Origin: Poa pratensis
Taxonomy: Eukaryota > Streptophyta > Magnoliopsida > Poales > Poaceae
Length of the DNA stretch: 64,000 nucleotides
Direction: 5' to 3'
Assembly: GCA_947311845.1 (NCBI GenBank)
Contig: CAMZMU010000081.1
Coordinates: 60,217-124,216 of the forward strand
The translations under genes were made by a program, and so were the position numbers. Under the pieces are notes generated by a model. The model was not told the origin of the DNA, ran no database searches, and saw nothing but the letters and a program-made list of their open reading frames with translations. Below, in pieces: positions 31,832 through 44,105 of this stretch. How positions within the stretch are numbered: the first letter of the stretch is position 1; each line of letters starts with the position of its first letter.

Positions 31832-32648
31832 CCACATGAACAACACTGGTTTCAAACAAAGTATCACAAGGGAATAAGAATGTATCATATGATGGGTCAA
31901 TCAAATCATCCATAGCATGCAAGCAATCATAGTTCATCATGTCTACTAGTGGGATCATGGTCACATCAACACCCATACCTTTGTTGTTCCTCTCATGAGA
32001 AGTAGGTGTTGAAGTAGTAGGGGCCTCCATGGGACCAACTTGTCCATCTTCATGTAGACATGGGGTGGCATCATCATCATCCTCCATGTACATCTTCTCC
32101 ATTTGAGGCACCGTCAAGGCGAGGAGTGGCGTCTAATCATCCATAGAACCTAGTACACAATGAGAGAACACACTAGAGGTAGAGGGTAAGTTGTTAGAAT
32201 TCGAATTGGCCGAACACACTACTTCTCTCAACTCCAGTGGTGTATCACTCATTCCCTCAAAGTGAAAGCACTCAAACTCACATATGGTGGAGGCACTCAA
32301 CTCACTCTCACTATCACTCAAGTGGGCTAAGTGGCTCTCATTCTCACATGGGATTGGTACTATCTTACAACACAAGCTCATAGGGATATGCTTGGTTTTC
32401 TCATCTCCATACGCCTCCAAAGTTGAAGGGGAACTCCCATGCTCAACCTCCTCAACAATCTCGCCTCCAAAGGTCAATGCCATAGTGGGGGCATCATCAG
32501 TCGACTCCATTGCCGAAGGGAACATCCCATGCTCGGCATCATCATCACTTGACCTGTGGTCCAAGGTGATAGCATCATCAATGCTCGCCTCCTTGGTCGA
32601 AGGGAAAAATCCCATGCTCATCCATCTTGTCGTCATCTTGGTCACCAA
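31832..32648 (-). CDS. Element A ORF, acidic part right of element B (frame-disrupted)
   Basis: Two frames, 32648-32133 and 32117-31832, encode a Ser/Glu/Asp-rich segment (HLAHLSDSESELSASTI, MYMEDDDDATPCLHEDGQ) that ends PSYDTFLFPCDTLFETS next to element B. The LFPCDTL string recurs in the piece left of B, so this is part of the repeat-bearing region. One frameshift lies near 32120. No known domain. Confidence 0.45.
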
Positions 32649-32652
32649 CTTG

Positions 32653-34007
32653 GCACTCCCACATCAAGTGACCTCTTCCATTGCATAGTGGGCACAAGAG
32701 ATTGGGACATTCTCATGCAACATGGTCTTGGCCTTGGCAATTGTCACATAAAAGGTCTTCATCTTGCCATATGGGGGCCAATGTGGTGATAGCACATGGT
32801 GTAGAGGCCATATCATGAGAAGTGCTTGAGAAGAGCTCCAAAGTAGAGGTTGTTGCCTCACATGCTTGACCATGCTTCTTGCGGCGTCGTCGTGAGCTTG
32901 ATCGATGCTTGAAGAACATGTCAATGTCGGCCATGATCTCATCAACAATAGAATCAACACTAGGCGGAGGCACCATAGGATGTGCATGTGTCGCCATCTT
33001 GGATGTAGAGGTTGCACCTTGAGCTTGGAGTGGTGGAGTAGGTGCTTGATGGCGTGGCGTCCGTCTTGCCTTCTCATGTCGTTCTTGAGGAGAGAGGTGA
33101 CGTCGAAAGTCTTGTGGATGCTTCTCCTCATGTCGCCGTCGGCGTGCATGTTGCCTTGGTGATATGTCCCGAAGCTTGGCAAGTGTGTCGATGTCGTCTT
33201 GAAACTTGGACAAGTTGTGGTCCACCTTGGCGGCTTTCATGTGGCGCCTTCTTGAACTAGATGGGCCTTGGCTTGAGTTGGCCTTGTTGATGCACTTCTT
33301 GTGGCGCCATCTTGTTGGTGATGTAGAATGTCGAAACTTGGCGCTCTTGGCAATGTTGTTCTCATGGGGCCTTCTTGAAGTTGATGGAGTTCCATAGGAT
33401 GTATGCATGGTGGCCTTCTTGTTGTTCCATCTTGAGCTTGAACCATAAATGGTTGTGCCACTAATCATGTTGGTAGTGCCGCTCGTGAACATGGTGGTGA
33501 TGGGTTCCATCTCCTCTTGCATTGAGTCGAAGGTGTAGTCAATGTCGCCGTACATGCTTGAGGAGTGGTAGTCGTAGGTGTTCTCCACCATGTCATCGGA
33601 GTTGTAATCGTGGTCGCGGTTCACCATGGGGTCCATGCTCATGGAGTCTATGTCGGTGTCGGCTCCGTCATGTGGGTGTAGTCGAAGTCGGTACCATATG
33701 ACGAAGGTTTGTCGAAGTCGGTGTACCGCTCGCCGGAGTCGTGGTAGCCGGAAGTCTTGGTGATGCTCTTCCATGTCATGGGAGCTTGAGGAGTCGTAGT
33801 TGGTGTAGTGCCCCATGTAGGCATTGTCGAATTCGGAGTCATAGTTGCGGAAGTCTTGGTGATGCACCATCATATCATGGGGGTCATTGTCGGTGTGTAG
33901 TATTCCCCCGCTTCCTCTATGCTTGAGGCATCATAGTCGATGTAGCTTATGGCGTTCGCCTCATCATCATCTTGGCCTCCATAGTTGGATCCGCTCTCCC
34001 TAGACAT
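32653..34007 (-). CDS. Element A Gag-like protein with tandem CCHC zinc knuckles (frame-disrupted)
   Basis: An ATG at 34005-34007 starts an acidic, Tyr/Asp-rich N-terminus. A shift near 33875 leads into a 386-codon frame with an acidic first half and a basic second half (RRRRHEEKHPQDFRRHL, HRSSSRRRRKKHGQ). At the end are two adjacent C-X2-C-X4-H-X4-C knuckles. The first, 32748-32707, starts CDNCQGQDHVA and has an in-frame TGA before its last Cys. The second, 32694-32653, is CPLCNGRGHLMWEC, in a shifted frame. Tandem knuckles indicate a nucleocapsid-like RNA-binding role. The usual capsid motifs of gypsy gag are not visible, so the homology is uncertain. No protease or RT follows. Confidence 0.6.
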
Positions 34008-35426
34008 GTTAACTCACAAGACAAGTGTATATGTGGAGTGGAAAGGAACTATAGCACAACCTCTCACCTTGTAGATAGTATTGGACGTCGTGGACAACCA
34101 AGGGAAACAATCACAAAGTAAAATGCTTGTGTTCAAGTATCCAAAGCAAACTCCAAAACACACACGGCTTAAAAGTGAATTGGAAGGTATGGTATGTGAA
34201 AAGCAAATTGAACCAAACCGAAACCAAGATATTGTCAAGGCAAGTAGAGAACCACAATGATCACAAAGCAAATACAAGTCAATCTCAAAAGATAGGAGAT
34301 GTAGCTCAAAGAAACACTCACAAGGATAGGTAAATGGGACTCATGCAACCAAAAAGTGAGCTAAAGAACCATATGATCCTAGCGAAGACTATAAGCTCAT
34401 GTTGCACAAGTACAAGGAGAGCCACTAGCTCGATTGCAATTTATTGGTGGGCTACAAGATTTGCACAAAAAGTACCACCTACTAGATGTTCATCGAGCTT
34501 GCGCGCTTCCTACAAGAGATATGGCAAGTGGTGTTTCTTCTTTTCTTTTATTGCATTTTTTGCTTCTTTTCTCTTTTCACTTTTGATTCTTTTCTCTTTT
34601 GCACACAAACTTCTTTTTATGCCAACACAAGATATATGATATATGACAACTAGCGCATGCAATTGTTGCTCGGAAACTACACGGTACAAATGTGCAAAGC
34701 CCAAGCAATCATCAATGAGCTAGTCTCAATAGGACATGGTAATTACAAAGATATAGTGTGGCTCACAAAGGAATGGCAAGGGGAGAAGATTGTGATGTTT
34801 ATACCTTTATTCGACGATCTTCACCCTATGTTGTAGAAGTTTCGTGCTTGCCCACGGATTTTGGTGGTGGTGCATGATGAATCTACCGCAGTGGTGATGT
34901 AGGCCTTGTCCGTAGCTTTGAAACGAGCCAAAGAACACCAAAAACGGAGTCCAAAATCAAAATATATGGCCAAAACCGTTTTCCAGAAATTGCAGTTTTG
35001 CGGAAGTACCGCTGGACAAGGGGCGGTAGTACCGCTGATGCGTCCAGAAGCCTGTTTTATGCGGTACTGAGAGAGGTAGTACCGGTACGGCGGTAGTACC
35101 GCTATATGGGGGGCAGTAGTACCGCTCCGGGACGCTGTTCGTGCCCGAGGTCGCGAAAATGGCCGATTTGGGCGAAAAAACTCAAAGGAAAAACATCAAA
35201 ACGGATGGCCAAATGATGGAATTAGGCTATGGGAACGCAAAGGAAGGTAGATCAACGAGTATAGCATTAGATCTATGGATCAAAACCTACCAAAACACAA
35301 TCAAATCTCAGATCGATCCAAAAGCAAATTGGGGCTATTTTTTGTGGAAATTTTCGAATTTCTCAAAATCAAAGAAAAATTTGGGAGATTTGTGGGGGAA
35401 ACAAAGTCAAATCCGTGGCAAACTTT
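34008..35426 (-). other. Element A 5' leader
   Basis: A long leader between primer site and the first ATG. It includes the block matching 1851-2273 (34460-34883) and purine-rich tracts, plus a further CGG-N5-CCG group at 34985-35125 with two exact CGGTAGTACCG copies and several near copies. It may be partly intronic. No gene is seen. Confidence 0.6.
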
Positions 35427-35438
35427 GCTCTGATATCA
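35427..35438 (-). other. Element A primer-binding site (decayed initiator tRNA-Met site)
   Basis: On the minus strand TGATATCAGAGC lies two bases inside the 5' LTR. It differs from the canonical TGGTATCAGAGC by one G-to-A change. Confidence 0.85.
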
Positions 35439-35473
35439 TATGATGCGGTTCGCACCTCTAGGGTGGCCCGATC

Positions 35474-38400
35474 TGTGACGCCCCAAAATCGGTACTATGC
35501 AGATTTAAGCGATTCCGCCAAAATCCGCATAATAACGATTTTAGGTCGCCCACCAGACATAACGTGCACGCCGAAACATGCGCGTTATGTGGGTGGAATT
35601 GTGATAACATTACAACAGTTCACGAAAGAATCCACAACAACAACAGAAGGAGAATATATACAAGAACGACTCAAACGAGTCAAGATACAACTGATACATT
35701 ACAAAGATACAAAGCACAGCGAAAACAAATTAGTATCCGACTACGGATAAGATACAAGTTTTGACTAAGAGTCCTGAAGAAAACGATGGCGTCCATATCC
35801 CTGCCCAGGCCGAGCCGGAGGGATACCCAAGCTAACGTCGTCAGACTTCAAACCTGTTGACTGCACATAAAAGTACAGCCCAAAGATGGGTCAGGCACAA
35901 CCGCCTGGCAAGCAATGCTTAATTGATACCAACACAAAGACTGCCAAATATAAAGGAGGTGGACTGAGGCGGCAGCAGCAGCACTAAACAACCTATAGAG
36001 ACACACTACAACTTCCGTCTATTGGAGAGGGATAAGAGAGCGCATCGGAACCAACTAGCTTCTAACACCAAACATAACACTTCCCAGATTCACCCCCTCA
36101 ACCAAGAATGAGGAAGCAATCGAGGGAAACTCACACATTTGTCAAATTTTAGTTACATCTTATTATGAAAGTAAGTCTAACTTACTAGTCAAGTTAATTA
36201 GAATCATTAGGTGTAAGTTGTTTATGATCTTGTTAGCCAGCATCCGATCCAAGTTGTCCATAACCGCGGACTCGGCTTCTCGAAAAGATTTAACCCTGCA
36301 GGGGTGCACTACTGTTAAGCCACACGCACGTTCAACCCTTAATGCCCATGAGTAACACACTTCCGTCGGTGTGTCGGCAGGATGTCGCGACAAGACGTTT
36401 TCTCTTCACTACCAACAAGTCCAGGGAGCCACCCATCTGAGTTGTTACCCGCGTCCAGAGTCCGGCCGATACCTCCGTAGCGGACTCAATCGTTTGCGAC
36501 TACGCACTAGGCGGAACAGACCACAGTAGGAAAGTCCGCTTCGCGTCGTACCGCACCTATATGTCCCCCCATATCATCGAACCTCTCATCATCAGTCAAG
36601 TCTCATGCACATGCATATGAGCAAATGGAAAGCCCGAACTAGTTGCAGCTCCTGGACAAGTTGGTAGATCCGGTACTAAGTCGAGGGGGTTCCCGTTGGC
36701 CCCACATGTGGATAGTGCGCTCGTACTTGGATAAGAGGACAAGAACTGAGTTCCTAGGGCGACACTCAGCAGAACAAAACACCAACGCATTGGCCTTCCA
36801 CCGGTGCCTTATCATTTAGTTATAACCCACAAACATTATCATCATATTAAGTGAAGTTGAACCATCCTATCATACTAAGCATGTGGAACAAAAGATAGAC
36901 AGACTCGCAACAACAAACCTAGCATGCAACTACGACTCGCAAGGCTAACAAGTAAACAAGCAACAAGGTAATAGGATGTGGGGATAAGGCTGTATGGGGC
37001 TGCATGGTAAACATTAATGGGATCGAGACACAAGCATCGTAACATAAGGATAGCAATACATCAACGACAGGAATGGAAGACAATGTAATGGTAGCAAGTG
37101 AGCAAAGCTTGCCTGGAAACACCGTAGAGGTAGCAGAACTTGTCGTTGCTCACATCATCTCAACGTCTTATCCGCGAAGAAGCAACAAACACTGGAAAGC
37201 GCAAAATATGCATCTTACAACTACGGCAAAAGATCCAGCATGTTCATGATATGATGCATGACAGGGGAGGGATGCAACTTAAGCCAAATTAATCGGAACC
37301 GGGGTTCCGACAATTAATTAGAAGGTTCAAGTTATTTATCTAACCACAAAGTTAAATGTTGATTAACATGTGAGACATGGCATGGGTGAGCTACACAAAT
37401 TAAATGGAATAGGGCAATAATTAATTAATTACCCAACACATTCCATGTTAGTTATTTAGGTGATAATGCAAAAGACAACTAAGTAACAAGCTAGATGCTG
37501 CAAACATGATTATGGATGACATATTAATATTACTTGCATTTTTCTGATAAAGATAGATATATAACTTGTATTATTTGGAGCTATACAACAAAAGATAAAG
37601 ATTATACAAGATTTACAAAAAATAGAATTAACAGAAATAGAAGCAGAGAGGGAGATGGGCCGGATCTGGCCGAAGGTGGGTGGAGGATGGCTATCTGCCG
37701 CTCATGGGCGCTGGAGATGGAAGGAACTTGGGCTGAGGCCCAACTGCGGCGCCGGATCGTTAGAAAAAGGAAAGAAAAAGGATGGGAGGCTCCGGTGGGG
37801 ATTCGAACTCGGGTCTCCCGGGATGTGGTTCGAGGGCGCGGCCACTGGGCTAGTACCGTGCTTGTTATAGACGTTGGATCTGATTATTGATGAAGAGTAG
37901 CGTCGACGTTAACTGAATTTAGACAGAAAGGTGCAGACTTCAGAGAGGGGACGCGCCGGAGACGCAGACCGGCAGCAGGCCGCGGGTTCCAGGAGACGTG
38001 CGCGACCCCAGGGGTGTGGCTGGGCGTGCCGATGGTGCTGGGAAGGTTTGGTCCCGTGGGGAGTGAGCAGATCGTGCAGGAGACAAGAAAAACCGAAGGC
38101 TTGAACTTGAGCTCAGCAAGGTATAGCCATGGCGGACGAGCAACAAGAGCAGAGGGTGACGTCGACTCAAGAATGAAATCGAGACGGATAAGGAGGGGAA
38201 ACGGGAGAGGAGCTCACTGGGAGGGCGCCGGTGTAGTCTATCAAGCTCAACGGAGACGGAGATGTTCAATTTCCACCGGAGAAGGACTTCGGCTGGAGAT
38301 GAAGAAGAGGATGTGGTCGGCGCTGTAGTCGATCTCGCTCCAATTCCTGCGGCGTGGACGTCGAGCACGGTGAGGCGGAGACCTTGGCGTGTCCATCTTC

Positions 38401-39131
38401 GCTCGGGGACGATCGTAGCGACGGCGTGATGACGAGGTGGCGACGGCAGCGCCCGTGCGTGCTCTCTGTTGCGCTCTGGGACACGAAGCAGAGGAGGGGG
38501 AGAGATGGTGGCGGCGGAAGGAGGGAGATGAGGGAAGAGCTAGGGTTGCTGGCTTGGAGGAGGGGATTTAAGGGGAGGAAGGGAGCAGGTGGAGGCGCTG
38601 GTGGTGGGGGTGGTCGCACGGCGACCTCGTGCTCCTCTGGCTCGCTTTTGGGAAGACGACAAACAAGAACAGGCCCTGTTGGGCCTTAGATGGCTGACTC
38701 CTTCATGGGTCGAACGGAAAAGATGGGCCAGAGGTGGCGTTCTGGCCCTGTATGAAATTCGGAATTTCTCCAATTCCAGAAATTAAAAGAGAGGAAGAGA
38801 AAGGAAGATAAAACAAAGGAGAGAGAAAAGAAGGAAAAGAATTTTAGGAAAGAGAGGAACAAAAAGGGAATGACTTTTACAAAATAATTTATAAAACTTT
38901 AATTTTGATTTGAAATAGTTTTTGCAATTATTCCCAATACTTAGTTTGGGGTTTTATTTAAAATAGCAAGAGAGAGATGGATTTATTATTTGCAAAACAA
39001 AATAGGGTTTGCAAAAATAATATTTTTATTTCTTTAGCAAAACATGCAAGGTGATAAAATGCATGATGCCATGATGATGCAAAAGGAAAAAACAAACAAA
39101 ACTAATGGGGAAAAACTCCCGGGGCGTTACA
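35474..39131 (-). mobile_element. Element C: solo LTR of a D-related chromovirus family
   Basis: The 3658-bp unit has ends TGTGACGCCCC and GGGGCGTTACA, flanked by CGATC at 35469-35473 and 39132-39136. On the minus strand it begins TGTAACGCCCC and shows the same plan as the D LTR. A shared block (36217-36330, reverse of 42590-42690) contains CCCTGCAGGGTTAAATCTTTTCG. No gag, pol or primer site is inside, so it is a single LTR left by recombination. 37900-38700 is GC-rich, with open frames that shadow on both strands. I see no gene. Confidence 0.8.
37797..37858 (-). other. tRNA-like pol III A and B box pair inside solo LTR C
   Basis: On the minus strand TAGCCCAGTGG (37842-37852) fits the tRNA A box, and about 30 bases on GAGTTCGAATCCCC (37797-37810) fits the B box. 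The acceptor halves do not pair, so this is not an intact tRNA. It may be a tRNA-derived SINE head or a tRNA pseudogene absorbed by the LTR. Confidence 0.4.
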
Positions 39132-40178
39132 CGATCTTCATGGATTGACGGCGGATTGGGGCGGACTCACGCAAGAACACACGAAGAACATGAAGAACGC
39201 AAGAACACAAACATGATACAAGGACCGTTTCCCTTACCGGTTAGTCCAACCGGCCCAATAGAATCCACAGAGGTGGAGAGATCGGCAAGCACTCGGTAGA
39301 ATCAAGAAAGGAGAGACCGGGACGGTAGAATCCAACCAAGAAAGACTAAGCACAAGTAAGTGTCTTGATAAAACTCAATAGAAGAAGGATCTAAGGAGAG
39401 GTCTTGAATCCACAAGAGCGATCTTCTCCACCAAGGGAGGAATCATAGCCACAAGGGGAAAGAGCACAAGCTCTATAGTTCTATCTCATCATACTGTCTT
39501 ACCTAGATCTGAACATAGGAGGTTCTATATATAGGGTTGACCCAAAGGGGTAGGTGGTAGGTGGAGATACAAGGGAATATTCCCAGATGGTTCCCGCAGC
39601 AGCGGTAGTACCGCTGGGTGACAGGCGGTATTATCGCTGGTGCGGGCCTGAAGCTCCTGGCAGTCCGCGGCAGTGGTAGTACCGGCGTCGGGGCGGTAGT
39701 GTCGCTCATGGCACCCAAGTCCTTTTTATGCGGAGGTAGCGGCGGCAGCACCGGCGGTGCGGCGTCGACTCTGCCTGGCGGTAGTACCGGCGTGATGGCG
39801 TAGTACCGCTCATGGTACCCGAAGGTGGGTTTATGCGGTAGTGGCGGCGGCACTGCCGCTGGTGCACGCCTGCCGTCGGACTGGGGCCGTGGCGGTAGTA
39901 CCGCTGGTTGACCGGCAGTAGTACCGTTGCGTCCTGGATCTTCTTCCTTCTCCTCTTCTAGGCCACCGTCTTGTCGGGCTTCATTCCTCTTGCTCCTTGG
40001 CCATCTTTCCGTGGACTTGTATCCGTGGTGACACACCTAGTAGTGTAAAGGGGATAATGGTCAAGTAGTATACCATTCAAAAGGGTCAGAAATGAGTTCT
40101 CAAAGAGGAATGAGTTCACCTTTGATGTCCATCGTGACTTGCCATGTGTTGGAGCACTTGCAATGGTGATGGACGTGA

Positions 40179-43100
40179 TGTAACAGCCCACTTTTGGAAT
40201 TTGCAAAATGTGAATAAAATTTTCGCTTTTCCTTTCTCATGCATCATGGCATCCATGCATCAATGTGGACCACTTGGAATCTTTAACTTTTGGTTAGGGA
40301 ATTGTTGTTGGGTTAGGGAATTGTTGTTGAATGGACACAGTGAAGTTATCAAGTTAACATATTTGTCAAGGAAGTTCCAAAAGTTCCAAAGATAATTTTA
40401 CAAACTATTTTGATTTGTAAAATAAAATAAATGGAGAGAAACTCAAAATTGCCTGTGAGCAATTCCTATTTTATTTTCCTACCAAATGAGTTTCAATTAA
40501 TCTGGAAAAATTAGGGGAGCTTCATATTGATATGGGGAGGCTACCTAAATTTTCTCATAATTTTTGAATGAGTCTAAGTGCCTCAATTAAATCTCCAAAG
40601 TACTACTGGTGTTTAAAAAGAAAACAGGAAAGGACTTATCCATGATGGGGAAAGTTTTTCCAGGGGGTTCTATGCAAATCACCGTCTCCTTCCTCCTGTA
40701 GCCACAGCTCGCGACATGGCGCCAGTGGCGAGCTCGCCACTGGGCCCGAGCGCCTCCTGCGTCGCCTTGAGGAGAAGAGGGGCACGAGGCCGCCCTGGTC
40801 CCCCACCCCTCACTCGCTCACCTGCTCCCTTGCTCCCCATTTCTCTCCCCACGAGCTCGCAGCCCTAGAGCCATGTCCGAGCTCGCCGTTGTCGACTGAG
40901 AGCGCCCCGAGCAAATCGAAGGATACCGGAAGCTCCGCCGCGCGGTCTTCCCCCTCTCCGCCAAAGGAATCGAGCCGGGGATCCCCCAATCGCCGTCGCC
41001 GCCCCGTTCTTCTCCGACCATGGCCGCCACGTCGCCGGGCGATTCCCGCCGCTCCCGTCCATCTCCGCCCCTGCTGAGCACAACCATGAGTCTGGGTGAG
41101 CACGCCGTTCCCTGGGACCTCTCCGTTCCCTTGCTTGCTCTCTAGTTCGTCGCATCGCCTGGTTGCATCTCCGTCGGATATTCCGAGCTGGGACGAGCCG
41201 GATAATCCGGTCTGTGCCAGTATGTCGAACCACCTCTCTTTTCCTCCATCGGATAATCCGATTCCGGTCCAGATCGGATAATCCGAATAGTGCCAGTACG
41301 TAAAAAAACTCATGATTCACGTGCATCGGATATTCCGAGTACAAATCGAATCGGATATTCCGAGTTGGTTCAGTACTGAATATAACTCATATTGCACCTC
41401 TTTTTATCGAATTTGAATAGATAGTTCTATTGTTGTTTAAAAATAATTTATAAAAGGGGCATATCTAAGGGGAAATTTAGGAATGCAATAACTCTTTATT
41501 GGTTCGTCAGGACATTGTGTTTAATATACCAAAATGCTCAGAAAATTGTGAACTATCCAGAAGCATCATCATCATGCATACTTGATCACAATTACAATAC
41601 TGTACTCTTAGAAGTATTAGAATCATTAAGTAAAATGTGGGGTACCTCTCTTCCCTAGTTAAAGTGGGTACTGCCGTACCCCATTTAAAATTGCTAGATA
41701 TCTGATGTTGAGTACAGGACATTAAAATGTCATGCCATCATGTGTTTGCACATTGCATTTGTTAAAGCATGTGTGGTGATTGATTGTTCTTCCGTTGTTA
41801 TGCTTCGATAGATCGAGCAGCCGGGGTTACACCGCAATACCCCGACGAACCGTATTACCAGCACCCTGAACAAGGCAAGCGTAATCCCCCCTCTGAGCAT
41901 GTCCTATCCTATGTTTCCGCAAATATTTTCTCCACTATAATATTGCATGCGGTTCCAAATGTCAATTTGATTGGATTAGAGTATCCTATAGTTGCATTAA
42001 GTTTCCGATGCCATTACCTATTTCCCTCCTATTATCCATAGGTTTGTATTGTTGGCCTGAGATACTTAACTATGCTATGTTGTTGCTTAGCCATGCTTAG
42101 TTAAATGCTTAGTCGTCCGATGGATATTTCATGTTGGAAACAGATGTTGAAATGTGCGGATGATGGTGGAGGAATTGTGGTGACAGGTAATAAAATGCTT
42201 AAAGGTGGGGATGAGAGGCCACTTTGGTTTGGTGGTGTTTTGTCTCACTCTCGCCGCCTAGGTGCGAGTTCTTTACCTCTTGAACCAAGAATGAGCGCGC
42301 TTCCATTCGGTGGGGTATATGGAGCCCTCGTCGACCGACTAACTTGGGCGGGGCTAGCCAGGGTCCTCTAGTTCGGGCTTCCATTTGCACGTGCGTCGAG
42401 ATGGTGGCCAAGACTGAGATGAGGATGGTGGTGTTTAGGAAAATGAGTGGCCACGGGGCAGGGTGTTGGAGGCACTGAACCTGTCCCGTCCTCACTGATG
42501 ATCCTGGGTTAGTCTCAAGCAAGGTAAAGGTTGTAACCGTTCCCACTCAGCCGGCTTTCCCCGGAAGAGAGCTAAGCGTAGGCAATGAGCCGGGCGGTAC
42601 CGAAGGTTAAACACAGTGCACCCCTGCAGGGTTAAATCTTTTCGAAAAGCCGTGTCCACGGTTATGGACGACTTGGGAAAGGACGATAAGATCATAGAAA
42701 ACTTGAACGGAATGATTAAAACCTGAGTACTAAAGGTACTACTCAAGAATGCAAGGTTAGCTTCCTCGAGGGTGATTCGGGGAGGTGCCTTTGTAGAACA
42801 GGTACAGTGATGATGGTGGTTGATGATGAGAAAGGTGATCAAGAAAAGAGTTACTTCTTACCCCTTTTAAAAATTCTCTGATTAGTCGATGCCATGGAGT
42901 TATGTTTCATAAATAAAATCAGCTTTATGCAAAACAGCCATAAAACCTTGAAAGCCTCATCGAGCTAAAGCTCTATATTTAATCTTGCGAGTTCGTCGAA
43001 CTCAACGTCGTTTGTTTTGTTTCAGAGGAGGACTTCACCGACCTCGAAGGTGGGTTCTTTGTGGACGTCGACGAGTAGTCTGGGGTTCCCAGGTGGCAGC

Positions 43101-43513
43101 TTGGGACATCCCGGAACAGCTGGCGCTGAATGTTTATCTGTAGGCCTCTTAGGCCATAATTTGGATCTTGTTGTTTAGAACAACTTAATTTGCTTCCGCA
43201 TGATGTACTGTTGGGTCTGTGACCTCTGGTTGTAATTTGCTATCTTTCTCTATTATAAGAGTTGAACTATAATGATTTGTGTCGTAGAGTCTGTGATGTG
43301 CCAGTTGTTCCACAAGTCTTGATCTCTCTATTATGCATTGATAGTTGTGCCTGTGTTAAGGCATCAATCGGGGTGTTGCGTTGCCGATGATCCATTCCGA
43401 GCAACGCCTGCCAAAGGTTTTGGCCGGGGATTGGTAAACCCGTAACCTCCGGTTGTATCGCTTAACCGGTGACACACAACATCACTGTATAGCAGTCGGG
43501 TCGGGGCGCCACA
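40179..43513 (+). repeat. Element D 5' LTR
   Basis: The 3335-bp copy retains 188 bases (42500-42687) that are absent from the 3' LTR. It carries six CGG-N5-CCG palindromes at 41175-41362. The GC-rich open frames at 40810-41344 have no recognisable product. Confidence 0.92.
41175..41362. promoter_or_regulatory. CGG-N5-CCG palindrome cluster in element D 5' LTR
   Basis: CGGATATTCCG occurs at 41175, 41327 and 41352, and CGGATAATCCG at 41199, 41250 and 41275. The three ATATT forms contain GGATATTC, which fits the plant PHR1 site GNATATNC (P1BS). Confidence 0.6.
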
Positions 43514-43516
43514 AGT

Positions 43517-43528
43517 TGGTATCAGAGC
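43517..43528 (+). other. Element D primer-binding site (initiator tRNA-Met)
   Basis: TGGTATCAGAGC lies three bases after the 5' LTR. The region 43529-44105 is leader with no supported gene. Confidence 0.92.
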
Positions 43529-44105
43529 TGGACTGCCTGTAGGAAACCCTTCTACTGGTCGACGTTGAGTCTAGTGTTTGTGAAATATTTTTAACCTAAA
43601 AATGAGTTGTGAAAACCATCTTAGGATTCTTTTTACTCCTTATCTGGTTACATTCTAATCTCGGAGCAATCTTACCTCGATTTGAGTTAAAGGTTTTACT
43701 TCTCATCTGTTACCTCAAAACTTTAGGATCACGAGGTTGGGTTCTACCTTTAGTGTTATGTGTCATGTTGCTCCCGCTGCGTTGCAATCCGAATCAACTC
43801 AGATGTTTGAACACTGTTATTCCTACGAGTCTGATCACTTATCCTTCGTTGGGTTTAACCCAAGGACTTGAACAGAAGGTCCCGGATTGTGCCAACTAGA
43901 GTGTGTTGAATCACGTGGTTTCTTAACTATTTGAATCCCACGCTAGTAGTACATGATGCTGATCTTTGACCCAAGTTCTATCTTGTTGGTCCCTTGTTAG
44001 TTGTTACACAAAGTATTATCGTCCCTAGTCTGTGTACTTGAGTGGACTAATGCTATTGTTCAACCATTCGGAGAAGATACTAACTGTTATTGTAAATTCT
44101 CCAGA

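Noticed and set aside
37940..38786. Several open frames of 70-140 codons inside solo LTR C as captured genes.
   Set aside because: Overlapping frames on both strands in a GC-rich LTR segment; no domain or intron pattern.
40810..41344. GC-rich open frames in D LTRs (also 49155-49742) as a host gene.
   Set aside because: Both LTRs carry them, frames differ between copies by indels, and frames exist on both strands; no domain.
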